Part shown: positions 38,418 to 47,427 of the stretch, piece by piece
Position numbering within the stretch: the first letter of the stretch is position 1
Layout of the letters: each line of letters begins with the position of its first letter
IMG/VR virus record: IMGVR_UViG_3300036806_000045
Location: 1-61,059 of that record
Source of the DNA: a virus
Reading direction: 5' to 3' (one strand)
DNA: 61,059 nucleotides
Position numbers and translations under genes: made by a program
The notes under the pieces: generated by a model
Told to the model about the DNA's origin: nothing
What the model saw: the letters and a program-made list of their open reading frames with translations, nothing else
Databases searched by the model: none

Positions 38418-40820
38418 TCACGAAACTCCTGGCAGCACGAGGACTTGGCCGGACGGCAGCACGAGCGGCTTGTCGGCGATCAGCAATGTGTTGGCCGGCA
38501 ACGTCAGCGGCCCGGGCGACAGCGAGAGCGTGCCGGCGGCGGTCACGGCGATCGTGCCGGTGATCGAGAAACTGCGGCCACCCTTGCTCTGCACGTTGAT
38601 CCCGACGGCGTACGACTGCCCGACCACGCCGCCGCTGAGATAGAAGCAGGCGAACTGGCCTGCGATCATTGTCCAGTCGAGCGCCAGGTCGTTGATGCCG
38701 TTCGGCTGGAGCGCGACCGAGATAGCGCCCAGATCGTCGCCGGCGTCGAACATGCCGGTTGTGTCGATCCAGTAGTCCAGACCGTCCTGCGTGGTGCGAT
38801 CGGGCCACGAGGGCTGCCCGGCAGAGATCAGCAGATCGAACGCCATCGACGGCAGGAACCGGGTCAGCGTGACCGTGCGGGATGGCGTAGGCGATAGCGT
38901 GCGGAGCGCGACGAATTTGACGACGCGCGAGACGACGGCCGCGGTGATGACCGCGAAGGATTGCAGTAGGCCGACGAAGTGGCCAAACCGGGTTTGCACC
39001 CGGGCGGTCTGCCCTTGTGCTGCGTGCACTGCCAGGCGTGTGAGCCGATGCGGAGCAGCTGCAGCGATCTCCAGTTGTGCCAGTCGCACGGCTATGCGAG
39101 CGGTATTCCGCCCGCCGATCATGGTTATGTTGGTGAAGGCCACCGCCTTGCCGGCACGGCGTTTGACGGCGACGATCTGTGCCGATGCGATAGCAGCGAG
39201 TTTCCCCGTCTGCTTCCGAACGGCTACCGTCTCGGTCAGCGCAACGGCTGCTGATTGGCTTCTCGCCTTGATGGTCGACGCACTGAATGCCTGCGTTTGG
39301 AGGAATGGGACGGACAGGCCGTTCCGGATTACAACAGTGCCGGCAGTAATGATCTGGCCAACGGAGAACGCGATCAGTTTGCCCACACGACGGACGATAG
39401 AGACTGTCTGCGCCAGCGCTAAGGTGATCGTATATCGCGCCTGATTACGCGTGGTGATCGTCTGAGTGATGGAGACGGCACGAGCGAGCGACGCACGGCG
39501 CGCAACAGAAATGATTTCTGCCAGCGTGGCAGTTGCACTCTGTAGCTTTGTCTTGATCGCCGCGGCGGAGAACGATTCTGTTAGCGTGACAGCGGTCACA
39601 TGGGTGACCTGTTTCAGCGTCGCCAGCACCTGCGCCAATGAGAAATCGACGCTCTGGCTACTGACTTGTTTCAGGACATTGGTCGTTTGGCCGAGCAGAA
39701 AGTCAGCGCCCTGGCTGCCGGCCTGCTTGATGACAGTAATGGTTTCGGCCTGCGCGGCGGCAGCGGATTGCAGTTTCGTCTTGATCTGCGCCGAAACGAA
39801 GGTCTCACCAAGCGTAATGGGTGTTTTATGCCGCGCCTGCTTCTTCGCGGTCAACGTCTCGGCCAGCGTGATCTTACGAATTGCTCTGCCCTGGTTTTTG
39901 ACCTTTAGTGTCTGCCCGAGCAATGCAGACCTGATAACTCTGCCCTGGTTCTTAAGCTTCAGTGTTTCGGCAAGTACTAGCGCAACTGGATGGCCTCGCG
40001 CATTACCGGAAGACAAAGCCTCGGCTAGCGTAAGAGTGACAATCTGGCTGCGCTGGACTGGGCCGCCTGCACCGATGATAAGGCGACGAGGCACCAGCAA
40101 GCCAGCTCCTCCGGATGTGTTGCTAGCAAGCCGCGCGACATCGGCCGGAGACAGTGCCCGATTATAGAGGCGGAAGTCCTTTAGCCTTCCATTCCAGAAC
40201 TGGCTGAAGTTGTCGTTGCCTATCTTACCGACGGATGTGATCGAACCGATGGACCAGGTGGTGGATGCGCGAGCGATCCCGTTGACGTAGAGCGTCCAGT
40301 TGTCGTTCTGAGCCGTTACGCAGTAGTGCCACCAGGCGTTATTAGGCGGGACCACTGCATACTGGTTGTCAGTGGCATTCAGGTACATGTCCAGAAACCC
40401 GGACGAATTCAGATAGAACCCTGGGCCAAAGGAGCCAGAACCCGTGTCAAACCGGAAGATCGTCCGGTAGCCGCTGCCTCCGCCAATATATACCCAACAT
40501 GCAAGAGCGAAGGCTGTGCTGCTGTAGGTTATGGATGGCGTCGTGACATAGGAGCTACTGAACGCGAGCGACTGACCGAATAACGCACTGGCCGGAGCGG
40601 GGGAGCTTACCGTGGCGCCGTCGTTGCGGTTGCCCGACAGGTCGCGAACTGTGGTCCCTGAGATCGTGTAGGAGTCCAGGCTGTAGTAGTAGACCAGTCC
40701 CTGCGACAGAGGATCGAGCTTATTGAGCCTCGGATACCCGCGCATGGCCGGGTCCGACCGCCCCAGGAATAGGCCCTGAGCAGGGGACTGCGCCGGAAGT
40801 TTGCCTGGATAGATCAGCAC
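38418..40820 (-). CDS. Long fibre protein: LamG head, 18-residue repeat array, duplicated C-terminal module
   Basis: An 800-residue protein from GTG 40820. Residues about 45-220 form a LamG/concanavalin-like domain (LVYYYSLDSYTISGTTVRDLSGNRNDG...RLKDFRLYNRALSPADVARL). About 265-630 is an array of roughly twenty degenerate 18-residue repeats with pattern L-A/G-E/Q-T-L/I-x3-K/R-Q, rich in Lys and Arg. The final 160 residues (RFLPSMAFDLLISAG...LVLPSGQVLVLPG) are a paralogue of the protein at 43971-44456. Probable adhesion fibre. Confidence 0.8.
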   Translation of the reverse strand: MLIYPGKLPAQSPAQGLFLGRSDPAMRGYPRLNKLDPLSQGLVYYYSLDSYTISGTTVRDLSGNRNDGATVSSPAPASALFGQSLAFSSSYVTTPSITYSSTAFALACWVYIGGGSGYRTIFRFDTGSGSFGPGFYLNSSGFLDMYLNATDNQYAVVPPNNAWWHYCVTAQNDNWTLYVNGIARASTTWSIGSITSVGKIGNDNFSQFWNGRLKDFRLYNRALSPADVARLASNTSGGAGLLVPRRLIIGAGGPVQRSQIVTLTLAEALSSGNARGHPVALVLAETLKLKNQGRVIRSALLGQTLKVKNQGRAIRKITLAETLTAKKQARHKTPITLGETFVSAQIKTKLQSAAAAQAETITVIKQAGSQGADFLLGQTTNVLKQVSSQSVDFSLAQVLATLKQVTHVTAVTLTESFSAAAIKTKLQSATATLAEIISVARRASLARAVSITQTITTRNQARYTITLALAQTVSIVRRVGKLIAFSVGQIITAGTVVIRNGLSVPFLQTQAFSASTIKARSQSAAVALTETVAVRKQTGKLAAIASAQIVAVKRRAGKAVAFTNITMIGGRNTARIAVRLAQLEIAAAAPHRLTRLAVHAAQGQTARVQTRFGHFVGLLQSFAVITAAVVSRVVKFVALRTLSPTPSRTVTLTRFLPSMAFDLLISAGQPSWPDRTTQDGLDYWIDTTGMFDAGDDLGAISVALQPNGINDLALDWTMIAGQFACFYLSGGVVGQSYAVGINVQSKGGRSFSITGTIAVTAAGTLSLSPGPLTLPANTLLIADKPLVLPSGQVLVLPGVS

Positions 40821-41288
40821 TTAGTACTGCGAGGGCGTTGGGAATATATCGAGTGTGTTGCCGCTTGCCGGCAGCGTGCCAGCGCCAGCTCCCACGTAGA
40901 CTAGCACCGTCTTGAACTTGCCCGCCGGAATGAAGACACCCTCCAGCCACTCGTCCACCGTGTTCGCCGATTGCGTAGCCGGATTGAGCGCGATCGAACC
41001 AACGAGATAATTTGACTCGGCCAGCTTGTAGCTGCTGCCACTGGTGTAAGTCGGATAGGTGCTGCCTGCGTTCGAGGACAGGAAGAACACGTTGCACTGG
41101 GAGCCAACAACAAGCGCCAAAGAGTTGGATGCGAGGTGAAGATGCAGCCTGCCGATCTGATAGGCGAATGTCGTATTGTCGATCTCAGGTCCAAGCGCGG
41201 TGCCGCTGCCGGATGCCAGAGAGTTCAGCTCGGTTGTCAGAAGATTATAGGCACTCGGTACAGTGCCCCAGAGAAAGTTCGCGACCAC
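40821..41288 (-). CDS. Virion structural protein of the fibre block, 155 residues
   Basis: GTG start. Ser/Thr/Gly-rich beta protein (NLLTTELNSLASGSGTALGPEIDNTTFAYQIGRLHLHLASNSLALVVGSQCNVFFL...EWLEGVFIPAGKFKTVLVYVGAGAG), a pattern seen in small phage fibre or cap proteins. Function inferred from location. Confidence 0.65.
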   Translation of the reverse strand: MVANFLWGTVPSAYNLLTTELNSLASGSGTALGPEIDNTTFAYQIGRLHLHLASNSLALVVGSQCNVFFLSSNAGSTYPTYTSGSSYKLAESNYLVGSIALNPATQSANTVDEWLEGVFIPAGKFKTVLVYVGAGAGTLPASGNTLDIFPTPSQY

Positions 41289-41314
41289 TATCTGAATCCT
41301 TCAGCCTTCATGGC

Positions 41315-41986
41315 TTACGCCCCGCTGAACTGATCCGTTATCGTGAACAGGATCGAATCGCTGGTGTTGAGCGCGAGACCGGCAAAGTCAGCGGCGGCAA
41401 ACATATTGCCGCCTTGCGCCGCGGCAACGGTCGCAGTCTGGCCGCCAAGAGTGAACGATGCGCGCGCGCCGCCATCTCCACCGACCGTGAATGAGGAGCC
41501 GGATGCCTGGATTGCGGCAGTGCTGCCCAGCTGCGCGCGGGTGATGGTAAGCACGCTGGTGTTCTGGCCGCCGGTGACCAGCACGCATTCGTTGCCGACC
41601 TGGCCGTAGAAGTTCAGCGTGGTCGGTCCGATGGTCGCAGACAGGGTCGCCGACGTTGCCGAGGCAGTGATCGACGCCGCGAGCGTAGCGGTGCCCGAGA
41701 GCGTGGTCGTGTCGAACAACCCTACTTCGGTGATTGTCTTGGCACCGGCTGCGGTGATCGCGCCGGTCACCTGGTAGGTATCCGCCAGGAACGATGTGCT
41801 TACGCCTGTGCTGGTGCCAGCGACGCGTGTCTCGCTGCCTGGCACGAACAGATTGACATCGCTATTTGCATGTCCGGTTGCGGTGCCGGTGCCCCAACCA
41901 ATATTGAGCGGTTCGGCACCGGTTCCCCTGAGTCGCGTGACCAGGATCGACCGACCGGAAAATGTCACGCTACCAGTGTGCGCCAT
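41315..41986 (-). CDS. Virion structural protein of the fibre block, 223 residues
   Basis: Beta-rich, Thr/Ala/Gly-rich (GSVTFSGRSILVTRLRGTGAEPLNIGWGTGTATGHANSDVNLFV, AGAKTITEVGLFDTTTLSGTATL), resembling phage proteins with a tail-fibre-type jelly domain. No catalytic motif. Starts three bases after the glycosyltransferase stop. Confidence 0.65.
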   Translation of the reverse strand: MAHTGSVTFSGRSILVTRLRGTGAEPLNIGWGTGTATGHANSDVNLFVPGSETRVAGTSTGVSTSFLADTYQVTGAITAAGAKTITEVGLFDTTTLSGTATLAASITASATSATLSATIGPTTLNFYGQVGNECVLVTGGQNTSVLTITRAQLGSTAAIQASGSSFTVGGDGGARASFTLGGQTATVAAAQGGNMFAAADFAGLALNTSDSILFTITDQFSGA

Positions 41987-41989
41987 CTC

Positions 41990-43360
41990 TCAAAGCTCCT
42001 TCAGGGCCTTCGCCACGTCAGTCACAACCTGCGTCCAATCGCCGCGGTGCTTCTGCCGGAACAGCCGCACAGAGGGGTACCAAGCCGTCAGCGTCTCGTT
42101 CCGACCCCATGCCCAGAACGCCTCGTGGCAGAGCATGACGAAGCATGGCACGCCGAGCGCTCCAGCGAGATGCGCGATGGAAGTGCAGCACGTCACCACG
42201 ACGTCGAGTTCAAGCATCGCGGAGGCACACACGACGAGGTCCTGCGAAATACCGTTCACGCGATCAGCGTTGAGGTCCTCGATCAGATGCTGCACACCGA
42301 GGCGCGCAATGTCGTCCTGTCCAGGCCCGCATTGCAGCGAATAGAGAACGTTGTCTGGATCGATTGTCAGATAGAGCAGAGTTTCGAGCGGCACCGATCG
42401 CTGTTTGTTCGCCACCTGCTCCGGATTGCCGGTCCAACAGATGCCGACCTTGCGCGCCGGGCGCAGAGGCTGTTGCAGCTGGTATGGCACCTTGGCCTGC
42501 TGCTGAAGCGCGCGCCGGCGGATCAGGCCAGGATCGGCTGCCACGCAATCAGCGCGGGCATTCGCGTGCCGCGCCAGGCTATGCAGATACACGCCATAAT
42601 CGAAGGCGTCATCGCCTTCTGGGATCAGTGTGCCGGTCGGTATGAACTCGCAGATATCGCGAAATTCCCACAGCAGGTTGCTGTAGACATGATTGCAGCA
42701 AAGCTTGATCGAGGCGGTCGGCCACGTGGCTTTCACCCATGGGATGAACCGTGAGAACAGGATCGTGTCGCCGATACCCTGTTCGGTCTGCACATAGAGT
42801 GTCTTGCCGGTAAGGTCCTCGCCTTCCCAGTATGGCACGCCGTGGAACTTCGGCAGCTTCCACTCTTGCGCCACGATGCCGTAGCGTTCCTCGTAGAGAT
42901 CGAGCCCGCGCTGCCAATCACCATGATAGAGCAGCATCAACGACAGATTGAGCCGCTGCTTCTTGCGCTGCTCGGGTATCTCCATGAGCGCGCGCATGAT
43001 GTGTTCCGCTTCGGCGACGTTACCAAGTTCGCCCAGCGTCAAGGCGAGATTTGACTGCGCCTCGGCATTGTCCGGGTTGAGTTCGACCGCCCGTTCCAGA
43101 GCGCGTCGCGCATCCGTCAAATGCCAACTATCGTGGTAGGCCGCACCGAGGCATCCCCACAGATCGGAGCTATCCGGCGCCAGCGTCAGCGCGCGGCGAC
43201 ATGTGGCGATCGCCGCCGGATACAGCTTGGCATTGATCAATGCCCGGCCATGCTGGTGAAGCACATCGACTTCACGCAGTTGCGCTTCACGGAGCGCCTC
43301 GGCTTCCTGCTGTTCCGCAGTTGGGACAGCCTGGACAATGATGATCGGCAGAGCATCCAT
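41990..43360 (-). CDS. TPR-containing GT-B glycosyltransferase
   Basis: A 456-residue protein. Residues about 30-150 hold three or four tetratricopeptide repeats (ALINAKLYPAAIATCRRALTLAPDSSDLWGCLGAAYHDSWHLTDARRALERAVELNPDNAEAQSNLALTLGELG). The rest matches heptosyltransferase- or O-GlcNAc-transferase-like GT-B domains (YVQTEQGIGDTILFSRFIPWVKATWP, KVGICWTGNPEQVANKQRSVPLETL, VVTCCTSIAHLAGALGVPCFVML, YPSVRLFRQKHRGDW). Located among fibre genes; it likely glycosylates a fibre or spike protein. Confidence 0.85.
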   Translation of the reverse strand: MDALPIIIVQAVPTAEQQEAEALREAQLREVDVLHQHGRALINAKLYPAAIATCRRALTLAPDSSDLWGCLGAAYHDSWHLTDARRALERAVELNPDNAEAQSNLALTLGELGNVAEAEHIMRALMEIPEQRKKQRLNLSLMLLYHGDWQRGLDLYEERYGIVAQEWKLPKFHGVPYWEGEDLTGKTLYVQTEQGIGDTILFSRFIPWVKATWPTASIKLCCNHVYSNLLWEFRDICEFIPTGTLIPEGDDAFDYGVYLHSLARHANARADCVAADPGLIRRRALQQQAKVPYQLQQPLRPARKVGICWTGNPEQVANKQRSVPLETLLYLTIDPDNVLYSLQCGPGQDDIARLGVQHLIEDLNADRVNGISQDLVVCASAMLELDVVVTCCTSIAHLAGALGVPCFVMLCHEAFWAWGRNETLTAWYPSVRLFRQKHRGDWTQVVTDVAKALKEL

Positions 43361-43611
43361 CAGACGGTTTCGGTGCTCGGCCCATCCATAGACAGGGTGA
43401 TGTAACCGCCTTCGACCGCAACCAGTTTGGCTGCCTCGACCTCAGCGGATTTGTGGAAGCTGAACCGAGCGGATCCATGCTGGCCGCTTTCGTCGATCAG
43501 TTCGATCTGCACTTCGGTCACGTCGGCGGTCGCTTCTTCGCCCTGAAACGTGACCGTTTTGGAGATCTTGTGGCTCGACACCCGGTTGACGAAGAACCGA
43601 CCGACCTGCAT
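43360..43611 (-). CDS. Small beta protein, 83 residues
   Basis: ATG 43611 (MQVGRFFVNRVSSH) is chosen because AAGGA lies upstream; a TTG at 43632 is less likely. KTVTFQGEEATADVTEVQIELIDESGQHGSARFSFHKSAEVEAAKLVAVEGGYITLSM is a compact beta domain. Unknown, probably a tail or fibre accessory. Confidence 0.6.
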   Translation of the reverse strand: MQVGRFFVNRVSSHKISKTVTFQGEEATADVTEVQIELIDESGQHGSARFSFHKSAEVEAAKLVAVEGGYITLSMDGPSTETV

Positions 43612-43612
43612 G

Positions 43613-43963
43613 TCACGCTTCCTTTTTGCCAAAACCGAGTGCGCCGAATAGCCAACCCGCCGTCGCTTTCATGATGTGCACCGGCTGCGCGAGCGGCGCT
43701 CGGCCGAGGCCGCAGTTCGGACAGGTCTCGCCGACATAGATGCCGGCACGTGGATCATCGTCACCGACAATGACACCGGGCCACCGACAGGCGCCGAAGC
43801 GAGCGATGAAATCCGGATCATTGACGGCAATCGCGCATGCATGCCTCGCGTGATCCAGCGAGGTCATGAACCGCCCAGGCGCACCACAGTGACGGCAGCC
43901 AGTCACAATCTGCGCTTGCACTCCGATCTTTGGGGCGACAGCAGAGCGTGTGTCCTGATCCAT
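43613..43963 (-). CDS. Two-zinc-site protein, 116 residues
   Basis: CRHCGAPGRF and CPNCGLGRAP flank a middle with HARHACAIAV, giving CxxC pairs at both ends; it finishes with an amphipathic helix (MKATAGWLFGALGFGKKEA). Possibly a chaperone for fibre assembly or a nucleic-acid-binding accessory. Not recognised. Confidence 0.6.
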   Translation of the reverse strand: MDQDTRSAVAPKIGVQAQIVTGCRHCGAPGRFMTSLDHARHACAIAVNDPDFIARFGACRWPGVIVGDDDPRAGIYVGETCPNCGLGRAPLAQPVHIMKATAGWLFGALGFGKKEA

Positions 43964-43970
43964 TCGATCC

Positions 43971-44456
43971 TCACGGTGGCGGCAGAATGAGCATCAACCC
44001 ATTCGGCAGAAACAGCGGCTTTGCGAGCAGCGTCAACGCACCGGATGGCAGCAGAAGCACGCCGGGCGGCACAGATGGCGTCCCCGCACCGATCACGGAC
44101 AGAAGCGGCGCAACCGACAGGACCAGGCCCTGCTCGCTCCTTATGCTGATCCCGATCGTGTATTGCGTGCCAACAACGCCATTGATCAGATAAAGACCAA
44201 TGAAGACGCCCGATAGCATCGTGAAGGACACTGCCAGGTCATCCGGATCGGCACTCGGCGAAACGGTGACATTCACGCCGCCCGGCGCATCCTCGTCATC
44301 GAAAACGCCAGTGGTGTCCAACCAGTAATCGAGACCATCGAGCGCTGTGCGGTCGGGCCATGTCGCGGGACCGCCGGATGTGACGGTGCCAAATTGTGTG
44401 TTGGGCAGGAAGTTCGCAAGCGTGATCGTCCGCGCCGGAACCGGCAGGAGCGCCAT
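43971..44456 (-). CDS. Fibre-tip module protein, paralogue of the 38418-40820 C-terminus
   Basis: A 161-residue protein from ATG 44456 (TGATG with the upstream stop). RTITLANFLPNTQFGTVTSGGPATWPDRTALDGLDYWLDTTGVFDDED... aligns throughout with the last 160 residues of the long fibre gene (RFLPSMAFDLLISAGQPSWPDRTTQDGLDYWIDTTGMFDAGDD), including the closing LPNGLMLILPPP / LPSGQVLVLPG. A stand-alone copy of that domain. Confidence 0.75.
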   Translation of the reverse strand: MALLPVPARTITLANFLPNTQFGTVTSGGPATWPDRTALDGLDYWLDTTGVFDDEDAPGGVNVTVSPSADPDDLAVSFTMLSGVFIGLYLINGVVGTQYTIGISIRSEQGLVLSVAPLLSVIGAGTPSVPPGVLLLPSGALTLLAKPLFLPNGLMLILPPP

Positions 44457-45400
44457 CAACCGTACTCGAGGAATTCCAGCAGCGGACCGCCACCCACACC
44501 ACCGGTGAGGTTGCTCTGGCTTACTCCTGCCATCGTAGCGCCGCCGCCGCCGCCATAGCTTGGCGATGTGATGCCTGGGCTGCCGTTCTGTACGAAATTC
44601 GCTGACGCGCCAGGACCATATTCGCTTTCGCCGCCGCCCCCGGTAGACAGCGTAACAGTCGCACTGGGGTAATAGAGCACGCCACCTTCCTTGCCGACGC
44701 GTGCCTTAGCCACGAGGCCAGACGTCGATGTCGGCGTAGCCGTCTGCGCGCCACCCGGGCCCGCCGCTGGCAGCGAGGCGGTCGCGAGAACCCCCGACGA
44801 TGGACCGCCTTTGCCGCCTTTTATGGTGGCAAATACGCCGGCATTCCCCGAAATGGTGAAATCACCACCATCAGTGCCCGCCGCGCCCGTCGCCGCACCC
44901 GCTGCCGCGCCGAGGGTAAATACAAGATGTCCGCTTGTCAGGAGCCCAGTGACCTGTGCAGCAGTCATCCAAAGATCGAGAAATGCGCCACCGCCGCCAT
45001 GGCCGCCCATGCTCACCTGGCTGCCACTGGTTGCAACGGCTCCGCCGCCGCCGCCGCCAGAAGCCTGACACCGAAAGCGGACCAGCTTCATCGTCGCCGA
45101 CGGTACATAGTTATACGCACCCGTCGCGGTGATCAGCGTCGGACCGGTTGAGGACAGAACGCGGCCAAGCAGCAGATATTGCGCCAACTGACTCCAGTTC
45201 GTGTCGTCGAGCGTGCCGCCCATGGCTGTGATCAGGTTGCACAGCTCGTCCTGGATCATGTTCCAAGCATAGGCTGGCCACTGCGTCGCTGGCGTGCTGG
45301 TCGCCGGGTTGCCGTCCGTCGCATATTGTGGCGTGCCTGAGACCGGGGCAGTATCCCGGCTTGCAAAGACGACCGAGTTTGTGGCGCGCAGCCGATTCAT
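44456..45400 (-). CDS. Glycine-rich tail fibre protein
   Basis: A 314-residue protein. The N-terminal baseplate-binding part (WPAYAWNMIQDELCNLITAMGGTLDDTNWSQLAQYLL) is typical of Mu/P2-type phage fibres, followed by a distal domain with many Gly loops (ASGGGGGGAVAT, SMGGHGGGGAF, GGGGESEYGPG, SYGGGGGATM), the layout of polyglycine-helix host-range tips. Directly downstream of the gp48-like baseplate gene, the usual fibre position. Confidence 0.82.
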   Translation of the reverse strand: MNRLRATNSVVFASRDTAPVSGTPQYATDGNPATSTPATQWPAYAWNMIQDELCNLITAMGGTLDDTNWSQLAQYLLLGRVLSSTGPTLITATGAYNYVPSATMKLVRFRCQASGGGGGGAVATSGSQVSMGGHGGGGAFLDLWMTAAQVTGLLTSGHLVFTLGAAAGAATGAAGTDGGDFTISGNAGVFATIKGGKGGPSSGVLATASLPAAGPGGAQTATPTSTSGLVAKARVGKEGGVLYYPSATVTLSTGGGGESEYGPGASANFVQNGSPGITSPSYGGGGGATMAGVSQSNLTGGVGGGPLLEFLEYG

Positions 45401-45412
45401 CGCGGCATCCTG

Positions 45413-46297
45413 TCAGGTCACGTTGAGAACGATGTTCGAATCCAGGCTTTCGCCGGCGCCATTGAACGCCGTCACTTTCCAGTCATGCGCGGAGAAGTCA
45501 GCAACATTGACCGGGAGGTGAATTGCAGGCGCGATCGGCGTACTGGTCACATAGGTCCAAGGCAGCGTGCCCGTCGGGCGGCTCCAGATGTAATATCCCC
45601 AGACTTCCGGCGGCATGGCTGGCGCCGTCCACGCCAAGAATGCCGTCAGCACGGGAGGGAACAGACCGACCGTCAGACTTGTCGGCGGTCCGGGCTTATC
45701 GGCGCCAAGTGTGAACAACACGATCGTATGTGCCGGCGCAGCATGCTCGATGCGGCACTGAATTTCGGTCGAGCCCCATGTCGCGAAGAACTGGCCGAAC
45801 GGCTGGCCGAACAGCAGATCCGTGACGAGCAGCCCCGGAATGCTGACCAGCCACGCGAAGGCCCATGCATCGCCGCCGAACGGCTCGCCGAACAATCCGC
45901 CGAAGCGTGATGGCGCATATTGCTGGATCGAAACGCCAGGATAGCCGAGCAGCAGCGCTAGGTGGATGTAGTAGGCTGTCGTCTGGCCACCGCGCGCCGC
46001 CCATTTCGCTCGCACTGCTGCTTGGCGCTGCGAGAAACTGGGGTTAGCCGGGGTGCATGCATCCGGTAGGCCGAGCGACTTTTCCCACTCTGGCAGCAGA
46101 TTGACCGTCAAGGTCGGGTCCATGTCGACCAGGAGTTGCGTCGCAGCGTCCGAACTTCGCGTGTATGTCGGGGACAATGCGCCAAGCATGCGTGCAAGCA
46201 CGCTGGTCAGTTCGCGCTGCCAGACGCGCCCCTGCGGAAGCAGTGCCAGCATCGCACCCTGATAGTCATCGTCGCCGAATTGCGGAGGCGTCGCCAT
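45413..46297 (-). CDS. Mu gp48-like baseplate protein with C-terminal FN3 domain
   Basis: Residues 1-190 match the DUF2313/gp48 family (DDDYQGAMLALLPQGRVWQRELTSVLARMLGALSPTYTRSSDAATQLLVDMDP...PEWEKSLGLPD). Residues about 200-294 form a fibronectin-III-like domain (PTSLTVGLFPPVLTAFLAWTAPAMPPEVWGYYIWSR...WKVTAFNGAGESLDSNIVLNVT), an addition that may dock fibres. Confidence 0.88.
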   Translation of the reverse strand: MATPPQFGDDDYQGAMLALLPQGRVWQRELTSVLARMLGALSPTYTRSSDAATQLLVDMDPTLTVNLLPEWEKSLGLPDACTPANPSFSQRQAAVRAKWAARGGQTTAYYIHLALLLGYPGVSIQQYAPSRFGGLFGEPFGGDAWAFAWLVSIPGLLVTDLLFGQPFGQFFATWGSTEIQCRIEHAAPAHTIVLFTLGADKPGPPTSLTVGLFPPVLTAFLAWTAPAMPPEVWGYYIWSRPTGTLPWTYVTSTPIAPAIHLPVNVADFSAHDWKVTAFNGAGESLDSNIVLNVT

Positions 46298-47424
46298 CAG
46301 GTGAACGTCACGGCGCCCAGAGTGAACAGATGGCCGAGCGCTGGTGTGATTGGCCAGGATGATGGACTGTCAACCGCGAATGGCACCACGCCAGGGACTG
46401 CCGCGATTGCAGCATCAACATCACTTTGCTCAATCGATTGCGTCGCGAGTGGCGAGCCTTTGTTGACTAACATCTGCGCAAGAGCGGCTTCTACGTCAGC
46501 TTGCACGTCGGAACCAACGCCGGAGAGCCCGGATATCGAGAAGGCCTGCGTTGTGGCGATCGGTGCGACGGCATAGACCAGCGCGGTCACCGGCTGGAGC
46601 GGATAGATGTGATTCGCGACAACGAGCTGATCACCGACAGCCGGTGATGTCCGCGTTTCCGCCGTGGCGCCGCCATCGGTGCCTTGCGGGAACCCATTGA
46701 ACGCGGACCGCGCGACGTCTTCCATGAAGTAGACGACAACCGTGCCAGGCCCCATGCCGTTTGGATTGCACCAGGCTCGGGTGACGGCCGGAACCTGGAG
46801 TGACCAGGTGACGTAATCCTGTGCGTCGCCGCCGGCGGGAGGAGCGCCATAGCTTTCCAGCATCCGCGAGCGCAGCGAATCATTGCTCTCCAGATCGGTG
46901 CCGAGCGTGATCGTTGCAGTGATCGAGCCGGCTGAATTGATGCCTGGTATCGTCACGCCAAGGTTGATCGGCGTCCCATTGTCGGTGTTGCCATTGGATC
47001 CGGCGTCTGTCGCGATGACATTGACCGAGGCGGTGCCCCCACCGCTGATCGTCCCATCGTTCTGGACGTTGTACTGGAACCCATCCTGACGCAGCGCTGC
47101 GGTTCCGGCTGGAATGACGCGCGCAGGCGTTCCGGCGAATTCCGCGGTCAGGACGGCCGAAACAGGAGCCAACCGGATGACCGGCGTCGGTGCATAGGAT
47201 GCCCACGCATCCAGGAATTCATCCTCGGACGTGAAAGGCGTGCCCATGCGCGCGATCCAGTCGAGATAGCCGTAGTGCAGATACGCGAGCCCAGCTTGCA
47301 CCCATGCGAGAACCCGGAGAGCGGCAAAGCGAAGGAAGCCGTCAGCGTTGGGCAAATCCGATGCAGTGATGTCCTGCATCGCCTGCGTACGCAGTGTGGT
47401 CAGCGTGGGACGGGAAAACGGCAT
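46297..47424 (-). CDS. Baseplate J-like protein (Mu gp47 family)
   Basis: A 375-residue wedge protein with the family's PFSRPTLTTLRTQAMQDI start, GTPARVIPAGTAALRQDGFQYNVQND middle (the J-like beta domain), SNDSLRSRMLESYGAPPAGGDAQDYVTWSLQVPAVTRAWCNPNGMGPGTVVVYFM, and the variable C-terminus. Essential baseplate wedge in Mu/P2-like myoviruses. Confidence 0.92.
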   Translation of the reverse strand: MPFSRPTLTTLRTQAMQDITASDLPNADGFLRFAALRVLAWVQAGLAYLHYGYLDWIARMGTPFTSEDEFLDAWASYAPTPVIRLAPVSAVLTAEFAGTPARVIPAGTAALRQDGFQYNVQNDGTISGGGTASVNVIATDAGSNGNTDNGTPINLGVTIPGINSAGSITATITLGTDLESNDSLRSRMLESYGAPPAGGDAQDYVTWSLQVPAVTRAWCNPNGMGPGTVVVYFMEDVARSAFNGFPQGTDGGATAETRTSPAVGDQLVVANHIYPLQPVTALVYAVAPIATTQAFSISGLSGVGSDVQADVEAALAQMLVNKGSPLATQSIEQSDVDAAIAAVPGVVPFAVDSPSSWPITPALGHLFTLGAVTFT

Positions 47425-47427
47425 TCC

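Noticed and set aside
38418-45400. Invertible fibre segment for the serine recombinase
   Set aside because: The two related tip modules lie in the same orientation and no matching inverted recombination sites were seen at their edges.
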